Shown here: positions 41,579-49,917 of the stretch, in pieces
Position numbering within the stretch: position 1 is the stretch's first letter
Layout of the letters: the number at the start of each line of letters is the position of its first letter
Source of the DNA: Rhodococcus ruber
GTDB taxonomy: Bacteria > Actinomycetota > Actinomycetes > Mycobacteriales > Mycobacteriaceae
Assembly: GCF_027270735.1 (NCBI RefSeq)
Contig: NZ_JAPWIJ010000018.1
Location: forward strand, 1-64,000
Direction of reading: 5' to 3'
DNA length: 64,000 bases
Notes under the pieces: model-generated
What the model saw: the letters and a program-made list of their open reading frames with translations, nothing else
What the model was told of the DNA's origin: nothing
The model's database searches: none
Translations under genes and position numbers: made by a program

Positions 41579-42738
41579 CCCTGCACCGCCGCATCCAATA
41601 CCGCCGCATTCAATACCGCAGCATTCAATACCGTCGCCAGAACGTCGGTGGCACAGTCGATATCGGCGTCGGTGAGGTCGGCGCGGGCGGTCAATCGCAG
41701 CCGAGATGCGTTCGCGGGAACCGATGGCGGTCGAAAGCACCCGACGCGGACGCCGAGGTTCAGACAGTCCCCTGCCGCACGGACGGCACGTTCGGCATCG
41801 CCGAGTATCACCGGAACGACCGCCGATGCAGTCGGTTCCACTCCCACTGCAGAGGCCAATTGGGTTGCCCGAACACCGATCGCAGCCACCCGATCGGGTT
41901 CTGCGCGCACAATGTCGAGCGCGGCCGACGCTGCGCCCACCGACGCCGGGGCGAGCCCGGTGTCGAAGACGAAGGTGCGCGCGCCGTGCAGCACCTCGTT
42001 GCGGACAGCGGCCGGGCCGAGTACGACGCCACCCTGCGACCCGAGCGCCTTGGACAACGTCGCGGTGATCACCAGATCTGGCGCACCGGCCAGTCCGGCG
42101 TCGTGGACGGCCCCGCGTCCGCCGGCCCCGCGAACACCGAGCCCGTGAGCTTCGTCGACGACGAGCACGGCGCCTCGTCGCCGACATACCGCGTACAGCT
42201 CGGGCAGCGGTGCGAGGTCGCCGTCGGCGCTGAACACCGAGTCGGTCACCACCAGAGCTCGCGTCTCGGTGCGCTCCTGCAAGAGTCGGTCGACGTGCTC
42301 GGGATCGCAGTGTTGCGCGACGGCAACCCGTGCCCGAGACAGTCGACAGGCGTCGATCAGCGATGCGTGCGACGCGGCATCGGAGATCACCAGCGCGTCA
42401 CGTCCCGCCAGTGCGGTCACGATGCCGAGATTGGCGGTGTAGCCGGAGGAGAACACCAACCCGGACTCGGCCCCGACGAAATCGGCGAGTTCCTCCTCCA
42501 GTCGCTCGTGTGCCGTTGTCGTGCCGGTGACCAGCCTCGATCCGGTGGATCCGCCGCCCCATCGGCGGACGGCAGCGCAGGCCCCGTCGACGACGGCCGG
42601 ATGCCGGGCCAGACCGAGGTAGTCGTTCGAGGCCAGATCCAGAACCGTGTCCCCGGCTGTGCGCGCGATGACGACGCGCTCGAGTCCGGCCTCGCGTCGG
42701 TCGCGCGCGGCAGCGTCGAGCCACTCCAGTGCGGTCAT
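41575..42738 (-). CDS. bioF: 8-Amino-7-oxononanoate synthase
   Basis: A 387-residue PLP enzyme that joins pimeloyl thioester and alanine. The PLP Lys is in TATLSKALGSQGG, with SNDYLGLARHPAV near the N-terminus and VVDEAHGLGVRG for PLP ring contacts. The C-terminus is extended by a pentapeptide repeat (LNAAV, LNAAV, LDAAV) encoded by 15-bp repeats. ATG 42738 has a TATGGT hexamer six bases upstream, implying a leaderless mRNA from a promoter covered by a palindrome. Thus bioF-bioD may be transcribed apart from bioA. Confidence 0.94.
   Translation of the reverse strand: MTALEWLDAAARDRREAGLERVVIARTAGDTVLDLASNDYLGLARHPAVVDGACAAVRRWGGGSTGSRLVTGTTTAHERLEEELADFVGAESGLVFSSGYTANLGIVTALAGRDALVISDAASHASLIDACRLSRARVAVAQHCDPEHVDRLLQERTETRALVVTDSVFSADGDLAPLPELYAVCRRRGAVLVVDEAHGLGVRGAGGRGAVHDAGLAGAPDLVITATLSKALGSQGGVVLGPAAVRNEVLHGARTFVFDTGLAPASVGAASAALDIVRAEPDRVAAIGVRATQLASAVGVEPTASAVVPVILGDAERAVRAAGDCLNLGVRVGCFRPPSVPANASRLRLTARADLTDADIDCATDVLATVLNAAVLNAAVLDAAVQG
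41586..41630. repeat. 15-bp tandem repeat at the bioF 3' end
   Basis: Three 15-bp units based on CCGCCGCATTCAATA (41586-41600, 41601-41615, 41616-41630) differ by one base each. They encode the LNAAV/LDAAV repeats at the C-terminus of BioF on the minus strand. The unit is a multiple of three, and the bioD start overlap lies just 8 bases beyond. Confidence 0.85.
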
Positions 42739-42744
42739 GGCAGC

Positions 42745-42772
42745 ACCATACTTGAACGCTGTTCAAGTATGG
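42745..42772 (-). promoter_or_regulatory. BioQ-type palindrome over the bioF promoter
   Basis: Perfect 12-bp arms, CCATACTTGAAC (42746-42757) and GTTCAAGTATGG (42761-42772), flank GCT. The core TGAAC-N3-GTTCA matches the BioQ operator of Corynebacterium and Mycobacterium as I recall it. The bioA stop (42763-42765) lies in it, and the minus-strand TATGGT (42745-42750) is a likely bioF -10. A bound repressor would block bioF-bioD initiation and could roadblock read-through from bioA. Confidence 0.7.
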
Positions 42773-44055
42773 CTTCGGGCCACCGCCAGCATGGCCTCGG
42801 TGATGGCCGCGACGTCCTCGCCGGTGCAGATGTACGGCGGCATCGCGTAGACGAGTCGACCGAACGGCCGCAGCCACACTCCCGCGTCGACGGCCGCGGC
42901 GGTCGCCCGTGCCATGTCCACCGGAGTGTGCATCTCGATCACCCCGATCCCGCCCAGCACTCGGACGTCGGCGACGCCCGGCAGCGAGCGAGCGGGTGCC
43001 AACCCCTCTGCCAGAGCCGATGCCAGATCTGCGACCTCGGCGCGCCAATCGCGCGAGAGCAACAGTTCCACCGATGCCACCGCGACAGCGCACGCGAGCG
43101 GATTGCCCATGAACGTCGGCCCGTGCATCAGGCCACCGGCCTCACCATTCGAGACCGTCGTGGCCACCTCGGTGGTGCACAGCGTCGCCGCCAGGGCCAG
43201 ATAACCGCCGGTCAAGGCCTTGCCGACGCACATGATGTCCGGCGCAACACCGGCATGATCGGCGGCGAACAACTCCCCGGTCCGGCCGAAACCCGTCGCG
43301 ATCTCGTCGAAGATCAGCAGTACGCCGTACTCGTCGGCCAGGCGACGCAGCTCGACCAAGTACTGCGCATCGTGGAATCGCATACCGCCTGCACCCTGCA
43401 CGATCGGTTCGACGATGATCGCCGCCAGCTCTCTGCCGTGCGCCGAGAGCACCTGCTCGAACCGGGCGATGTAGGACTCGTCGAAATCAGCGGGTGGGGC
43501 CGGTGCGAACACCTGTCTCGCGAGCACGTCGGTCCACAGCGTGTGCATCCCGCCGTCCGGATCGCACACACTCATCGGCGCAAACGTGTCGCCGTGGTAG
43601 CCACCGCGCCAGGTCAACAGCCGTGTGCGAGCGTGCTCGCCGCGGGCACGCCAGTACTGCAACGCCATCTTCACCGCGACCTCGACCGAGACCGATCCTG
43701 AATCGGCGAGGAACACCTTGTCGAGCCCTGCGGGCGTGATCTCGACCAACAGCTCGGCCAATCTCGCCGCCGGAGCGTGCGTGAGTCCGCCGAACATCAC
43801 GTGACTCATCCGGCCCAGCTGATCGTGCGCCGCGGCGTCGAGCACCGGGTGGCGGTAGCCGTGTACCGCCGCCCACCACGAACTCATCCCGTCGATCAGC
43901 TGCCGGCCGTCCGCAAGGCTCAGTCGCACCCCGGATGCACTCTCGACCACCAGCGGTGTCCCACTCGCCGGAAACCGGCTGTAGGGGTGCCACAGGTGGT
44001 CGGAATCGATTCGACGGACGTCCTCGGAAGTCAGCACGCCACAGCACCCTGCCAC
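42763..44055 (-). CDS. bioA: Adenosylmethionine-8-amino-7-oxononanoate aminotransferase
   Basis: A 430-residue class III PLP aminotransferase that uses S-adenosylmethionine to convert KAPA to DAPA. The PLP Lys is in CVGKALTGGYLALAAT; N-terminal HLWHPYSRF and the substrate-binding SWWAAVHGYRHP are BioA landmarks. The gene ends 24 bases before bioF with its stop inside the BioQ-type palindrome. Its own upstream region (67 bases to the divergent lipoprotein gene) shows no second TGAAC-N3-GTTCA that I can find. Confidence 0.95.
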   Translation of the reverse strand: MAGCCGVLTSEDVRRIDSDHLWHPYSRFPASGTPLVVESASGVRLSLADGRQLIDGMSSWWAAVHGYRHPVLDAAAHDQLGRMSHVMFGGLTHAPAARLAELLVEITPAGLDKVFLADSGSVSVEVAVKMALQYWRARGEHARTRLLTWRGGYHGDTFAPMSVCDPDGGMHTLWTDVLARQVFAPAPPADFDESYIARFEQVLSAHGRELAAIIVEPIVQGAGGMRFHDAQYLVELRRLADEYGVLLIFDEIATGFGRTGELFAADHAGVAPDIMCVGKALTGGYLALAATLCTTEVATTVSNGEAGGLMHGPTFMGNPLACAVAVASVELLLSRDWRAEVADLASALAEGLAPARSLPGVADVRVLGGIGVIEMHTPVDMARATAAAVDAGVWLRPFGRLVYAMPPYICTGEDVAAITEAMLAVARSHT

Positions 44056-44122
44056 AGCGAACTGGCGACACCGACTCCCTCACCCTCGAAGGCGAAATGT
44101 CCGAATCCGTTAGCATCGCATC

Positions 44123-45475
44123 ATGATGACGCCGCGCACCACGACGAGACTCGCAGGTGCTGCCCTCGTGGCAACTCTGACACTCGCCGGCTGCGGGGGT
44201 GCAGCCGAGGCACCGTCGCCCACGAGCACCACCACGGCACCGGCCTTCGCCGTCGACACCTCCACTCCGGTGGGGGCGCTCAACGACCGGATTCTGCAGT
44301 GGATCAACGGCGAGAACGCACCCGACCCCACCGAAGTGGAGGCCGTCGTCGGCCCCGAGTTGGCCGAGGCGGTCGCTCCGCTCGGCGGACTCGTCACCCC
44401 ACTCGAACAGCTGCGCGCCGGTGCACCGAACGTAGCCACGGGCTTCGAGGCCGGCCCCGATACCGGCGTCCTGCGCTTCACCACCGCGGGTATCCCGGCC
44501 ACGATCTCCACCTCCGTCGGTGCCGATGGCAAGCTCGACGGATTCCTGGCCAGACCCGACACCCCCGAGATCTCGTCGTTCGACGACCTCGATGCGGCGC
44601 TGTCGAAGGTGGCCCCGAAGTACTCCTACAGTGCGTCGCGCCTCAACGGTGGTGACTGCGAGGCCGTCTACTCCACCAATGCGGACGCCGTGCTCCCACT
44701 GGGGTCGGTGTTCAAGTTGTACGTCCTCGGCGCGCTCACCGACGAGATCGAGGCGGGCACGGTCCGGTGGGACGAGCAGCTCACCGTTCGTGATGCGACC
44801 AAGAGCGCGCCATCCGGCGAGTTGCAGAATCTGCCCGACGGCACCGCGGTGTCGGTTCGGGAGGCTGCCGAGAAAATGATTTCGTTGTCCGACAACACCG
44901 CAACGGATCTGTTGATGGAACGTCTCGGCCGCGACCGCGTCGAACGGCAGCTCCGGGTCATGGGACATCACGATCCGTCGGTCATGACGCCGATGATGGA
45001 CACCCGGCAGTTCTTCGTCATCGGATTCGGCGATCCGAACATGCGGGCCGAGTGGTCCGGTGCGGACCCGGACGGCCGGGTCGAGCTGCTCGTCCGAGCG
45101 GACGCGCGGCCGCTCGAGATCGACTTCGAGAATTTCCTCGACAATCCGGCGTCGGCCGACGGCGTCGAGTGGTTCGCCAACGCGCAGGACGTCTGTGCAG
45201 CAATGGGTTACCTCGCCTCGGGTCCGGCAGCGGAGGAGAACCGCCGGATTCTGGCGATCACCCCGGGCGTACAGCTCGACGCGGCGCTGTGGCCGTATTC
45301 GGGCTTCAAAGGCGGCAATGCACCCGGTGATCTCGCCGGCGCATTCCTGGCCACCGATGCGTCCGGTCAGGACTGGATCGTCACCGAACAATTTCAGGCC
45401 GAAGGAGCGATCGATCTGATCCCGTCCAGCTACGCGTTCCTCGTTGCTCAGGAGGCGTTCGCGCTACTGAAGTAG
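44123..45475 (+). CDS. Beta-lactamase-fold lipoprotein (serine hydrolase)
   Basis: A 450-residue exported protein with lipobox LAGC (Cys24), a spacer and an N-terminal unassigned domain (about 45-145). A class A beta-lactamase/transpeptidase-like fold then shows SVFK (Ser195, Lys198), SDN (256-258) and KGG (in FKGGN). The serine enzyme triad looks complete, but a clear Glu166 equivalent is not seen, so antibiotic hydrolysis is uncertain; a penicillin-binding or esterase role is possible. It is divergent from bioA. Confidence 0.85.
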   Translation: MMTPRTTTRLAGAALVATLTLAGCGGAAEAPSPTSTTTAPAFAVDTSTPVGALNDRILQWINGENAPDPTEVEAVVGPELAEAVAPLGGLVTPLEQLRAGAPNVATGFEAGPDTGVLRFTTAGIPATISTSVGADGKLDGFLARPDTPEISSFDDLDAALSKVAPKYSYSASRLNGGDCEAVYSTNADAVLPLGSVFKLYVLGALTDEIEAGTVRWDEQLTVRDATKSAPSGELQNLPDGTAVSVREAAEKMISLSDNTATDLLMERLGRDRVERQLRVMGHHDPSVMTPMMDTRQFFVIGFGDPNMRAEWSGADPDGRVELLVRADARPLEIDFENFLDNPASADGVEWFANAQDVCAAMGYLASGPAAEENRRILAITPGVQLDAALWPYSGFKGGNAPGDLAGAFLATDASGQDWIVTEQFQAEGAIDLIPSSYAFLVAQEAFALLK

Positions 45476-45484
45476 GTGTGATTT

Positions 45485-45514
45485 GTAACATCGATGTTAC
45501 TGCTGCATTACACT
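45485..45514 (+). promoter_or_regulatory. 16-bp palindrome and leaderless promoter of the 68-residue ORF
   Basis: GTAACATCGATGTTAC (45485-45500) is a perfect 16-bp palindrome. A TACACT -10 (45509-45514) follows with the palindrome in the -35 area, placing transcript start on the GTG at 45522. The binding protein is not known; TetR- or GntR-type regulators use dyads of this size. Confidence 0.6.
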
Positions 45515-45521
45515 CGCGGTC

Positions 45522-45728
45522 GTGGAGGCACAACACGAACCAGCCCAGCACGCGTGGCCGTCGGGCTTCAAAGAGTTCCTGGTCAGCGAATTCACCGACT
45601 TCAGTCCCCTGGTCAACCGGGCGCTGGAAGACAACTGTGCGTCGCTGTTCCACGACGGTCCGTACGCGAAAACGGGCTTCTGGCGCAACTGCAGAGCGGT
45701 GTTCAAAGAATTCGTCTGGCCGGTCTGA
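45522..45728 (+). CDS. Small aromatic-rich protein, probably leaderless
   Basis: A 68-residue soluble protein with many Phe and Trp (GFKEFLVSEFTDFSPLVNRAL, KTGFWRNCRAVFKEFVWPV) and no family I know. GTG 45522 has no SD. The -10 TACACT ends seven bases before it, which fits a leaderless start. The acyl-CoA dehydrogenase gene begins 43 bases downstream. The protein-like composition and placed promoter make it a real gene candidate; a database search for short homologues would decide. Confidence 0.6.
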   Translation: MEAQHEPAQHAWPSGFKEFLVSEFTDFSPLVNRALEDNCASLFHDGPYAKTGFWRNCRAVFKEFVWPV

Positions 45729-45771
45729 GTTTCCGGCCCTCACGCGCGGCGGCAAAAGGTTACCGTCGAGT

Positions 45772-47739
45772 ATGGCAACCACAACGGATCACCTTCGGAA
45801 CACTCTGGACGGCCGCTGGCGAGATGTGAAGAACGAGGCGCGCACGCAGCTCGCGCGCGACGAGTTCCGACCGCACTACACGCCGAACACCGTCATCGCC
45901 CGCACCAAAGCACTCGAGCAACTCAAGCTCCTCGCCGCCGCCGGTGCAGCCGACAACGGCTTCAAGAAGGAACACGGCGGTACCGGGGATGTCGGCGCTG
46001 CAGTGACGATGATCGAGATGCTCGCGATGAGCGACCTGTCACTGATGGTGAAGGCCGGCGTCCAGTGGGGACTGTTCGGTGGTGCCATCGAGAATCTCGG
46101 CACCGAACGCCACCACGAGGCGTACGTCCCCAAGATCATCAACCTCGAACTGCTCGGTTGTTTCGCCATGACCGAGACCGGACACGGCAGCGACGTGCAG
46201 TCGCTCGAGACCACGGCCACCTACGACCCGAAGACGGACGAGTTCGTCGTCAACTCTCCTACACCGTCCTCGCGCAAGGACTACATCGGCGGTGCCGCCG
46301 AGACTGCGACCGTCGCCGCTGTGTTCGCCCAACTCATCACCGCCGGACCGGGCCAGGAACCCGAAAGCCATGGCGTGCACTGTTTCTTCGTGCCACTGCG
46401 CGACGAAAACGGCGACGACCTGCCCGGTGTCACCACCTCGGACTGCCAGTACAAGGGCGGCCTGCCCGGAGTGGACAACGGCCGCATCATGTTCGATCAA
46501 GTCCGCATCCCGCGAGACAACCTCCTCAACAAGTACGCCGATGTGTCCGACGACGGTACGTACTCCTCCCCCATCGAGAACAAGTCCCGACGGTTCTTCA
46601 CGATGCTCGGCACGTTGATCCGTGGCCGCGTCACGGTCGGCGGCAGTGCCGCCGCTGCGGCACGGGTCGCTCTCGACATCGCGACGCGATACGCATTGCA
46701 GCGCAGGCAGTTCGCTGCACCCGACTCCGATCAGGAAGTTCTGATCATGGACTACCTGGTGCATCAGCGTCGGCTGTTCCCGCTCATCGCCAAGTCCTAC
46801 GCCCTTCAATTCGCACAGAACGAGCTCGTGTCGAAGATGCACGAGTTGCAGACCGCGGACAGCCCCGATGCCGAGGAGCAACGCGAACTCGAGTCACGTG
46901 CAGCCGGCCTCAAGGCCGCGAACACCTGGCATGCGACGGCCGCGATTCAGGAAGCCCGCGAGGCATGCGGCGGCGCAGGATATCTCGCCGAGAACCGGCT
47001 GATCTCGCTCAAGGCCGACACCGATGTGTTCACCACCTTCGAGGGTGACAACCATGTGCTCACCCAGTTGGTGGCCAAGGAACTGCTCACCGCGTACGCC
47101 GACGACGTCAAGTCCATGAGCCCGGTCGAGTGGGTCAAGTTCGCCGCCGATATGGTCGGCGACCGAGTGGTCAAACGGACTGCAGCGCAAGCGATCATGC
47201 AGACGATCCTGGACCGCCGCCAGGACAACGAGGAAGAGGGTTCGCTGTTCAACCGCGGCACCCAGGTCAAGATGTTCGAGGATCGCGAGGAGTACCTGCT
47301 CTCCACCGTCGCTCGCCGGTTGCAGTCCAAGTCCAAGGAGACCAGCCCGTTCGAGGCGTTCAACGCGGTGCAGGATCACGTCCTGCATGCTGCGAGCGCG
47401 CACATCGATCGCATCGTCTTCGAGGCCTTCATCGCCGGCATCGAATCGTGCGAGGACTCGACCACCAAGGATCTCCTCGAAGAGGTCTGCGACCTGTACG
47501 CCCTCTCGGTGATCGAGAAGGACAAGGCCTGGTTCATCGAGCACCGCTACCTGTCCACCGAGCGGTCCAAGGCCGTCACCCGCGCCATCAACGAACGCTG
47601 CCGCACACTGCGTCCGCACGCGGAGTTGCTCGTCGACGGCTTCGGTGTGCCCGACGCGTTGGTCGGTGCGGCGATGCTCGGTGAGCCCGGAGCGGGAACC
47701 GAGGAAGAGCCGGCTGCCAACCCCAGTCACGCGCACTGA
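45772..47739 (+). CDS. Long acyl-CoA dehydrogenase/oxidase family protein
   Basis: A 655-residue flavoprotein. The acyl-CoA dehydrogenase core includes CFAMTETGHGSDVQSLETTA (flavin contact) and QRRQF for FAD binding; the C-terminal 200 residues are an extra helical domain as in acyl-CoA oxidases and long-chain FadE proteins. Trans-2-enoyl-CoA formation from fatty acyl-CoA is expected; electron acceptor (ETF or O2) cannot be read. ATG 45772 is used. It follows the small leaderless ORF by 43 bases and may share its promoter. Confidence 0.92.
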   Translation: MATTTDHLRNTLDGRWRDVKNEARTQLARDEFRPHYTPNTVIARTKALEQLKLLAAAGAADNGFKKEHGGTGDVGAAVTMIEMLAMSDLSLMVKAGVQWGLFGGAIENLGTERHHEAYVPKIINLELLGCFAMTETGHGSDVQSLETTATYDPKTDEFVVNSPTPSSRKDYIGGAAETATVAAVFAQLITAGPGQEPESHGVHCFFVPLRDENGDDLPGVTTSDCQYKGGLPGVDNGRIMFDQVRIPRDNLLNKYADVSDDGTYSSPIENKSRRFFTMLGTLIRGRVTVGGSAAAAARVALDIATRYALQRRQFAAPDSDQEVLIMDYLVHQRRLFPLIAKSYALQFAQNELVSKMHELQTADSPDAEEQRELESRAAGLKAANTWHATAAIQEAREACGGAGYLAENRLISLKADTDVFTTFEGDNHVLTQLVAKELLTAYADDVKSMSPVEWVKFAADMVGDRVVKRTAAQAIMQTILDRRQDNEEEGSLFNRGTQVKMFEDREEYLLSTVARRLQSKSKETSPFEAFNAVQDHVLHAASAHIDRIVFEAFIAGIESCEDSTTKDLLEEVCDLYALSVIEKDKAWFIEHRYLSTERSKAVTRAINERCRTLRPHAELLVDGFGVPDALVGAAMLGEPGAGTEEEPAANPSHAH

Positions 47740-47761
47740 CGCGTAGCGGGATCGAAACCCC

Positions 47762-48556
47762 CTAGGGGACGATCGCGAAAACCCGGCAGGGGCCACCGGT
47801 CGCGCCCGCGTGCTTCGGTGCGCCGACGACGACCGTCGCCCCTGCCGGGGGCACCGCCTCCAGATTTGCAAGCGTTTCGACTCCGTACCGACCCGCCCCG
47901 AGAACGGCTGTGTGCGCTGGGTATTCGCGGTCGTTCATCCGGTCGAGACTGAGCGTATCGACCCCGATTCCGACGACGTTGCGCTCGCGCACCAGCATCT
48001 GCGCCGAGTCGCCGCCGAACCCGGGTGCCGCTCGCTCGGCCAGTCTGTGCTGCCAGCCGCTGTGCATCACCACCAACGCACGGTCCGGAATCCGGCCGTG
48101 CTCGCGCTCCCATTGCACGACGTCCTCGGTCGTCACCACGGCGTCCGGGTCGGACTCGGCCCGAGCCGAGATGTCCACGACGACCAGCGGGGCGATCAGG
48201 TCCTCCAAAGGCAGGATGTCGGCCGTCGCACCGCCGCGAACACGGTGTGCCGGGGCATCGATGTGCGTGCCGGTGTGCTCCCAGTACGAGAGCTCGTTCA
48301 CCAGGAATCCGCCGAGCTCGTAGGCCGCGACCGGGCGCATCGAGAACGGTTCGTTGCCCGGCCACACCGGAAACGAGGGGCTCAGAGTGTGTGTCAGATC
48401 CACCAAGCGGCCTGCCGGAATCGCCGAGGCGACCACCGGTTCGGCACGCACCACTCCGGCCGCCGCTACCGTCAGCGCAGCGGCACCCAGCGACCCGAAC
48501 AGTGCTCTACGGCCGATTCTCCGATGGACCGTCTCGACGACCTCGGGGCCACACAT
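47762..48556 (-). CDS. Exported cyclase-family (kynurenine formamidase-like) protein
   Basis: A 264-residue protein with a twin-arginine-type leader (RRIGRRALFG, then a hydrophobic stretch to AVVRAEP). The cyclase/metal-amide hydrolase motif HTGTHIDAPAH is at 94-104, with VLGIGVDTLSLD-type sites further on. It should bind Zn or Mn and hydrolyse an amide or lactone outside the cytosol. Its ATG overlaps the stop of the sugar dehydrogenase by one base (TGATG), so the two are coupled. The substrate is not known. Confidence 0.87.
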   Translation of the reverse strand: MCGPEVVETVHRRIGRRALFGSLGAAALTVAAAGVVRAEPVVASAIPAGRLVDLTHTLSPSFPVWPGNEPFSMRPVAAYELGGFLVNELSYWEHTGTHIDAPAHRVRGGATADILPLEDLIAPLVVVDISARAESDPDAVVTTEDVVQWEREHGRIPDRALVVMHSGWQHRLAERAAPGFGGDSAQMLVRERNVVGIGVDTLSLDRMNDREYPAHTAVLGAGRYGVETLANLEAVPPAGATVVVGAPKHAGATGGPCRVFAIVP

Positions 48557-49737
48557 CAGCCGGCAGCGGGCGTGACGAGCAGAACCTTGTCGTCGGACCC
48601 GTTGTCGGTCGTGAGCAGAAAAGCTCCGTCGTTGCCGAAGCTGGTGAGCGAACGCAGGCGTCCGTACTCGCCCTCCAGCGCGTCCGCCTCGTCGACGTAT
48701 TCGGTGCCGTCCTCGGACAGCTTCAGGAACACGAGCTTCTCGCCCTGCTGACTCGACACCACGGCCGACCCGTTCCACGAACCCCATCCCGCGCCGCTCG
48801 CGAACGTCAGACCGGGCGTCGCGATGGTGGGGCTGCCCGAGCTCCACACTGCGGCGCGCGCACCGGGCACGCGGGTCGGATCGGTCATCGGTACCGACTC
48901 GTCGTAGATGAACGGGAGTCGATCGGGGCGGTACCCGTAGTTGCCGCCGGGCACCAGGAGGTTCAGCTCGTCGTCTCGGGTCGTGCCCTGCTCGACCTCG
49001 TACAGCTGACCGGTGCCGGGACGAATCGCCAGCCCCTGCACGTTCCGATGGCCGAGCGTGAAGATGCGATCCGGCGAACCCGCGGCTGCCGAACCGTCGG
49101 AGTTGATGTGCAGAACCTTGCCGCCCAACGAGTTTCGATCCTGCGGAACCGTCGGCGTTGCAGTGTCTCCGGTACCGACGTACAGGGTGCCGTCGGGATG
49201 AGCGAGGATGCGGCAGCCACCGTGACGACCGCCGTCGGCGACGGGAATGTCGTCGACGAGGGTGCCGGTGCGCGTGAGCGCCGTCCACCCCGGGTCGACG
49301 GTCCACGAGAGCACCGCGATGTGGTTGTCGCTGCCACCGCCCGAGCTGCCGGTTCCGGCGCTACCGGTCCCGCCTCCGCCGCCCTGTACGCCCTGGCACG
49401 TGTAGATGGTTCTCGAAGTCCCGAAATCTTCAGCCAGAGCGATGCCCATGAGGCCGGTCTCGCCGGAGGCGTACAGATCGTCGAGGTCCGCGGCGAGCTC
49501 GCGCGTGTCACCGCCGACGTCGCGGATCACGAACCGTCCGGCACGCTCACCCGTCAGCACCGTCCCATCCGGCGCGACCACCGCATCCCACGGTTTCGCG
49601 AGTCCAGTGAGCACCTCGGTGACCGTCAGATCGGGCAGCGGATCGGCCTGTGCCGTCGCGACCGTCGAACCGGCAAGCGTCAGGACGACGCTGGCGGCGA
49701 GTACTCCGGAACTGGACACCAGCTTGTTCATCCACAC
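48556..49737 (-). CDS. Secreted PQQ-type sugar dehydrogenase, first copy
   Basis: A 393-residue beta-propeller protein of the soluble glucose/sorbosone dehydrogenase (GSDH) family. A Sec leader ends near TVATAQA with no lipobox Cys. Landmarks are WDAVVAPDGTVLTGER, GRHGGCRILAHPDG, GHRNVQGLAIRPG and LLVPGGNYGYRPD. Residues about 119-137 are a Gly/Ser-rich insert missing from the second copy. PQQ dependence is the family expectation; the cofactor residues were not checked one by one. It is co-transcribed with the cyclase. Confidence 0.9.
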   Translation of the reverse strand: MWMNKLVSSSGVLAASVVLTLAGSTVATAQADPLPDLTVTEVLTGLAKPWDAVVAPDGTVLTGERAGRFVIRDVGGDTRELAADLDDLYASGETGLMGIALAEDFGTSRTIYTCQGVQGGGGGTGSAGTGSSGGGSDNHIAVLSWTVDPGWTALTRTGTLVDDIPVADGGRHGGCRILAHPDGTLYVGTGDTATPTVPQDRNSLGGKVLHINSDGSAAAGSPDRIFTLGHRNVQGLAIRPGTGQLYEVEQGTTRDDELNLLVPGGNYGYRPDRLPFIYDESVPMTDPTRVPGARAAVWSSGSPTIATPGLTFASGAGWGSWNGSAVVSSQQGEKLVFLKLSEDGTEYVDEADALEGEYGRLRSLTSFGNDGAFLLTTDNGSDDKVLLVTPAAG

Positions 49738-49917
49738 TCCTGACGACGATCGGTGATCGGCCCGATATGACCGATATCACATGATTTTAAACACACTTCA
49801 GGGGAGGCCCGCCGACTCGGAACGCAAATCGCTGCCCGGCAGCACACGGAGTCCGCGGCGATCCCAGGTCACGCACCGACCCCACCACTGGTCACTCGTG
49901 ATGACGGCAACCTCGGT
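49738..49917. promoter_or_regulatory. 180-base gap between the two sugar dehydrogenase genes
   Basis: No ORF is seen. The region holds an A/T-rich pocket (49779-49796) that could be the promoter of the first copy (minus strand TTTAAAAT), and overlapping inverted/direct elements built on GATCGG and CCGATAT (49748-49778). The nature of any binding protein is unknown. The part near 49890 overlaps the end of the second copy's transcript. Confidence 0.4.

Noticed and set aside
47757..47766. CCCCTAGGGG palindrome between the acyl-CoA dehydrogenase and cyclase genes
   Set aside because: It has no loop, so it cannot form a hairpin as it stands, and it is too short to support as a binding site.
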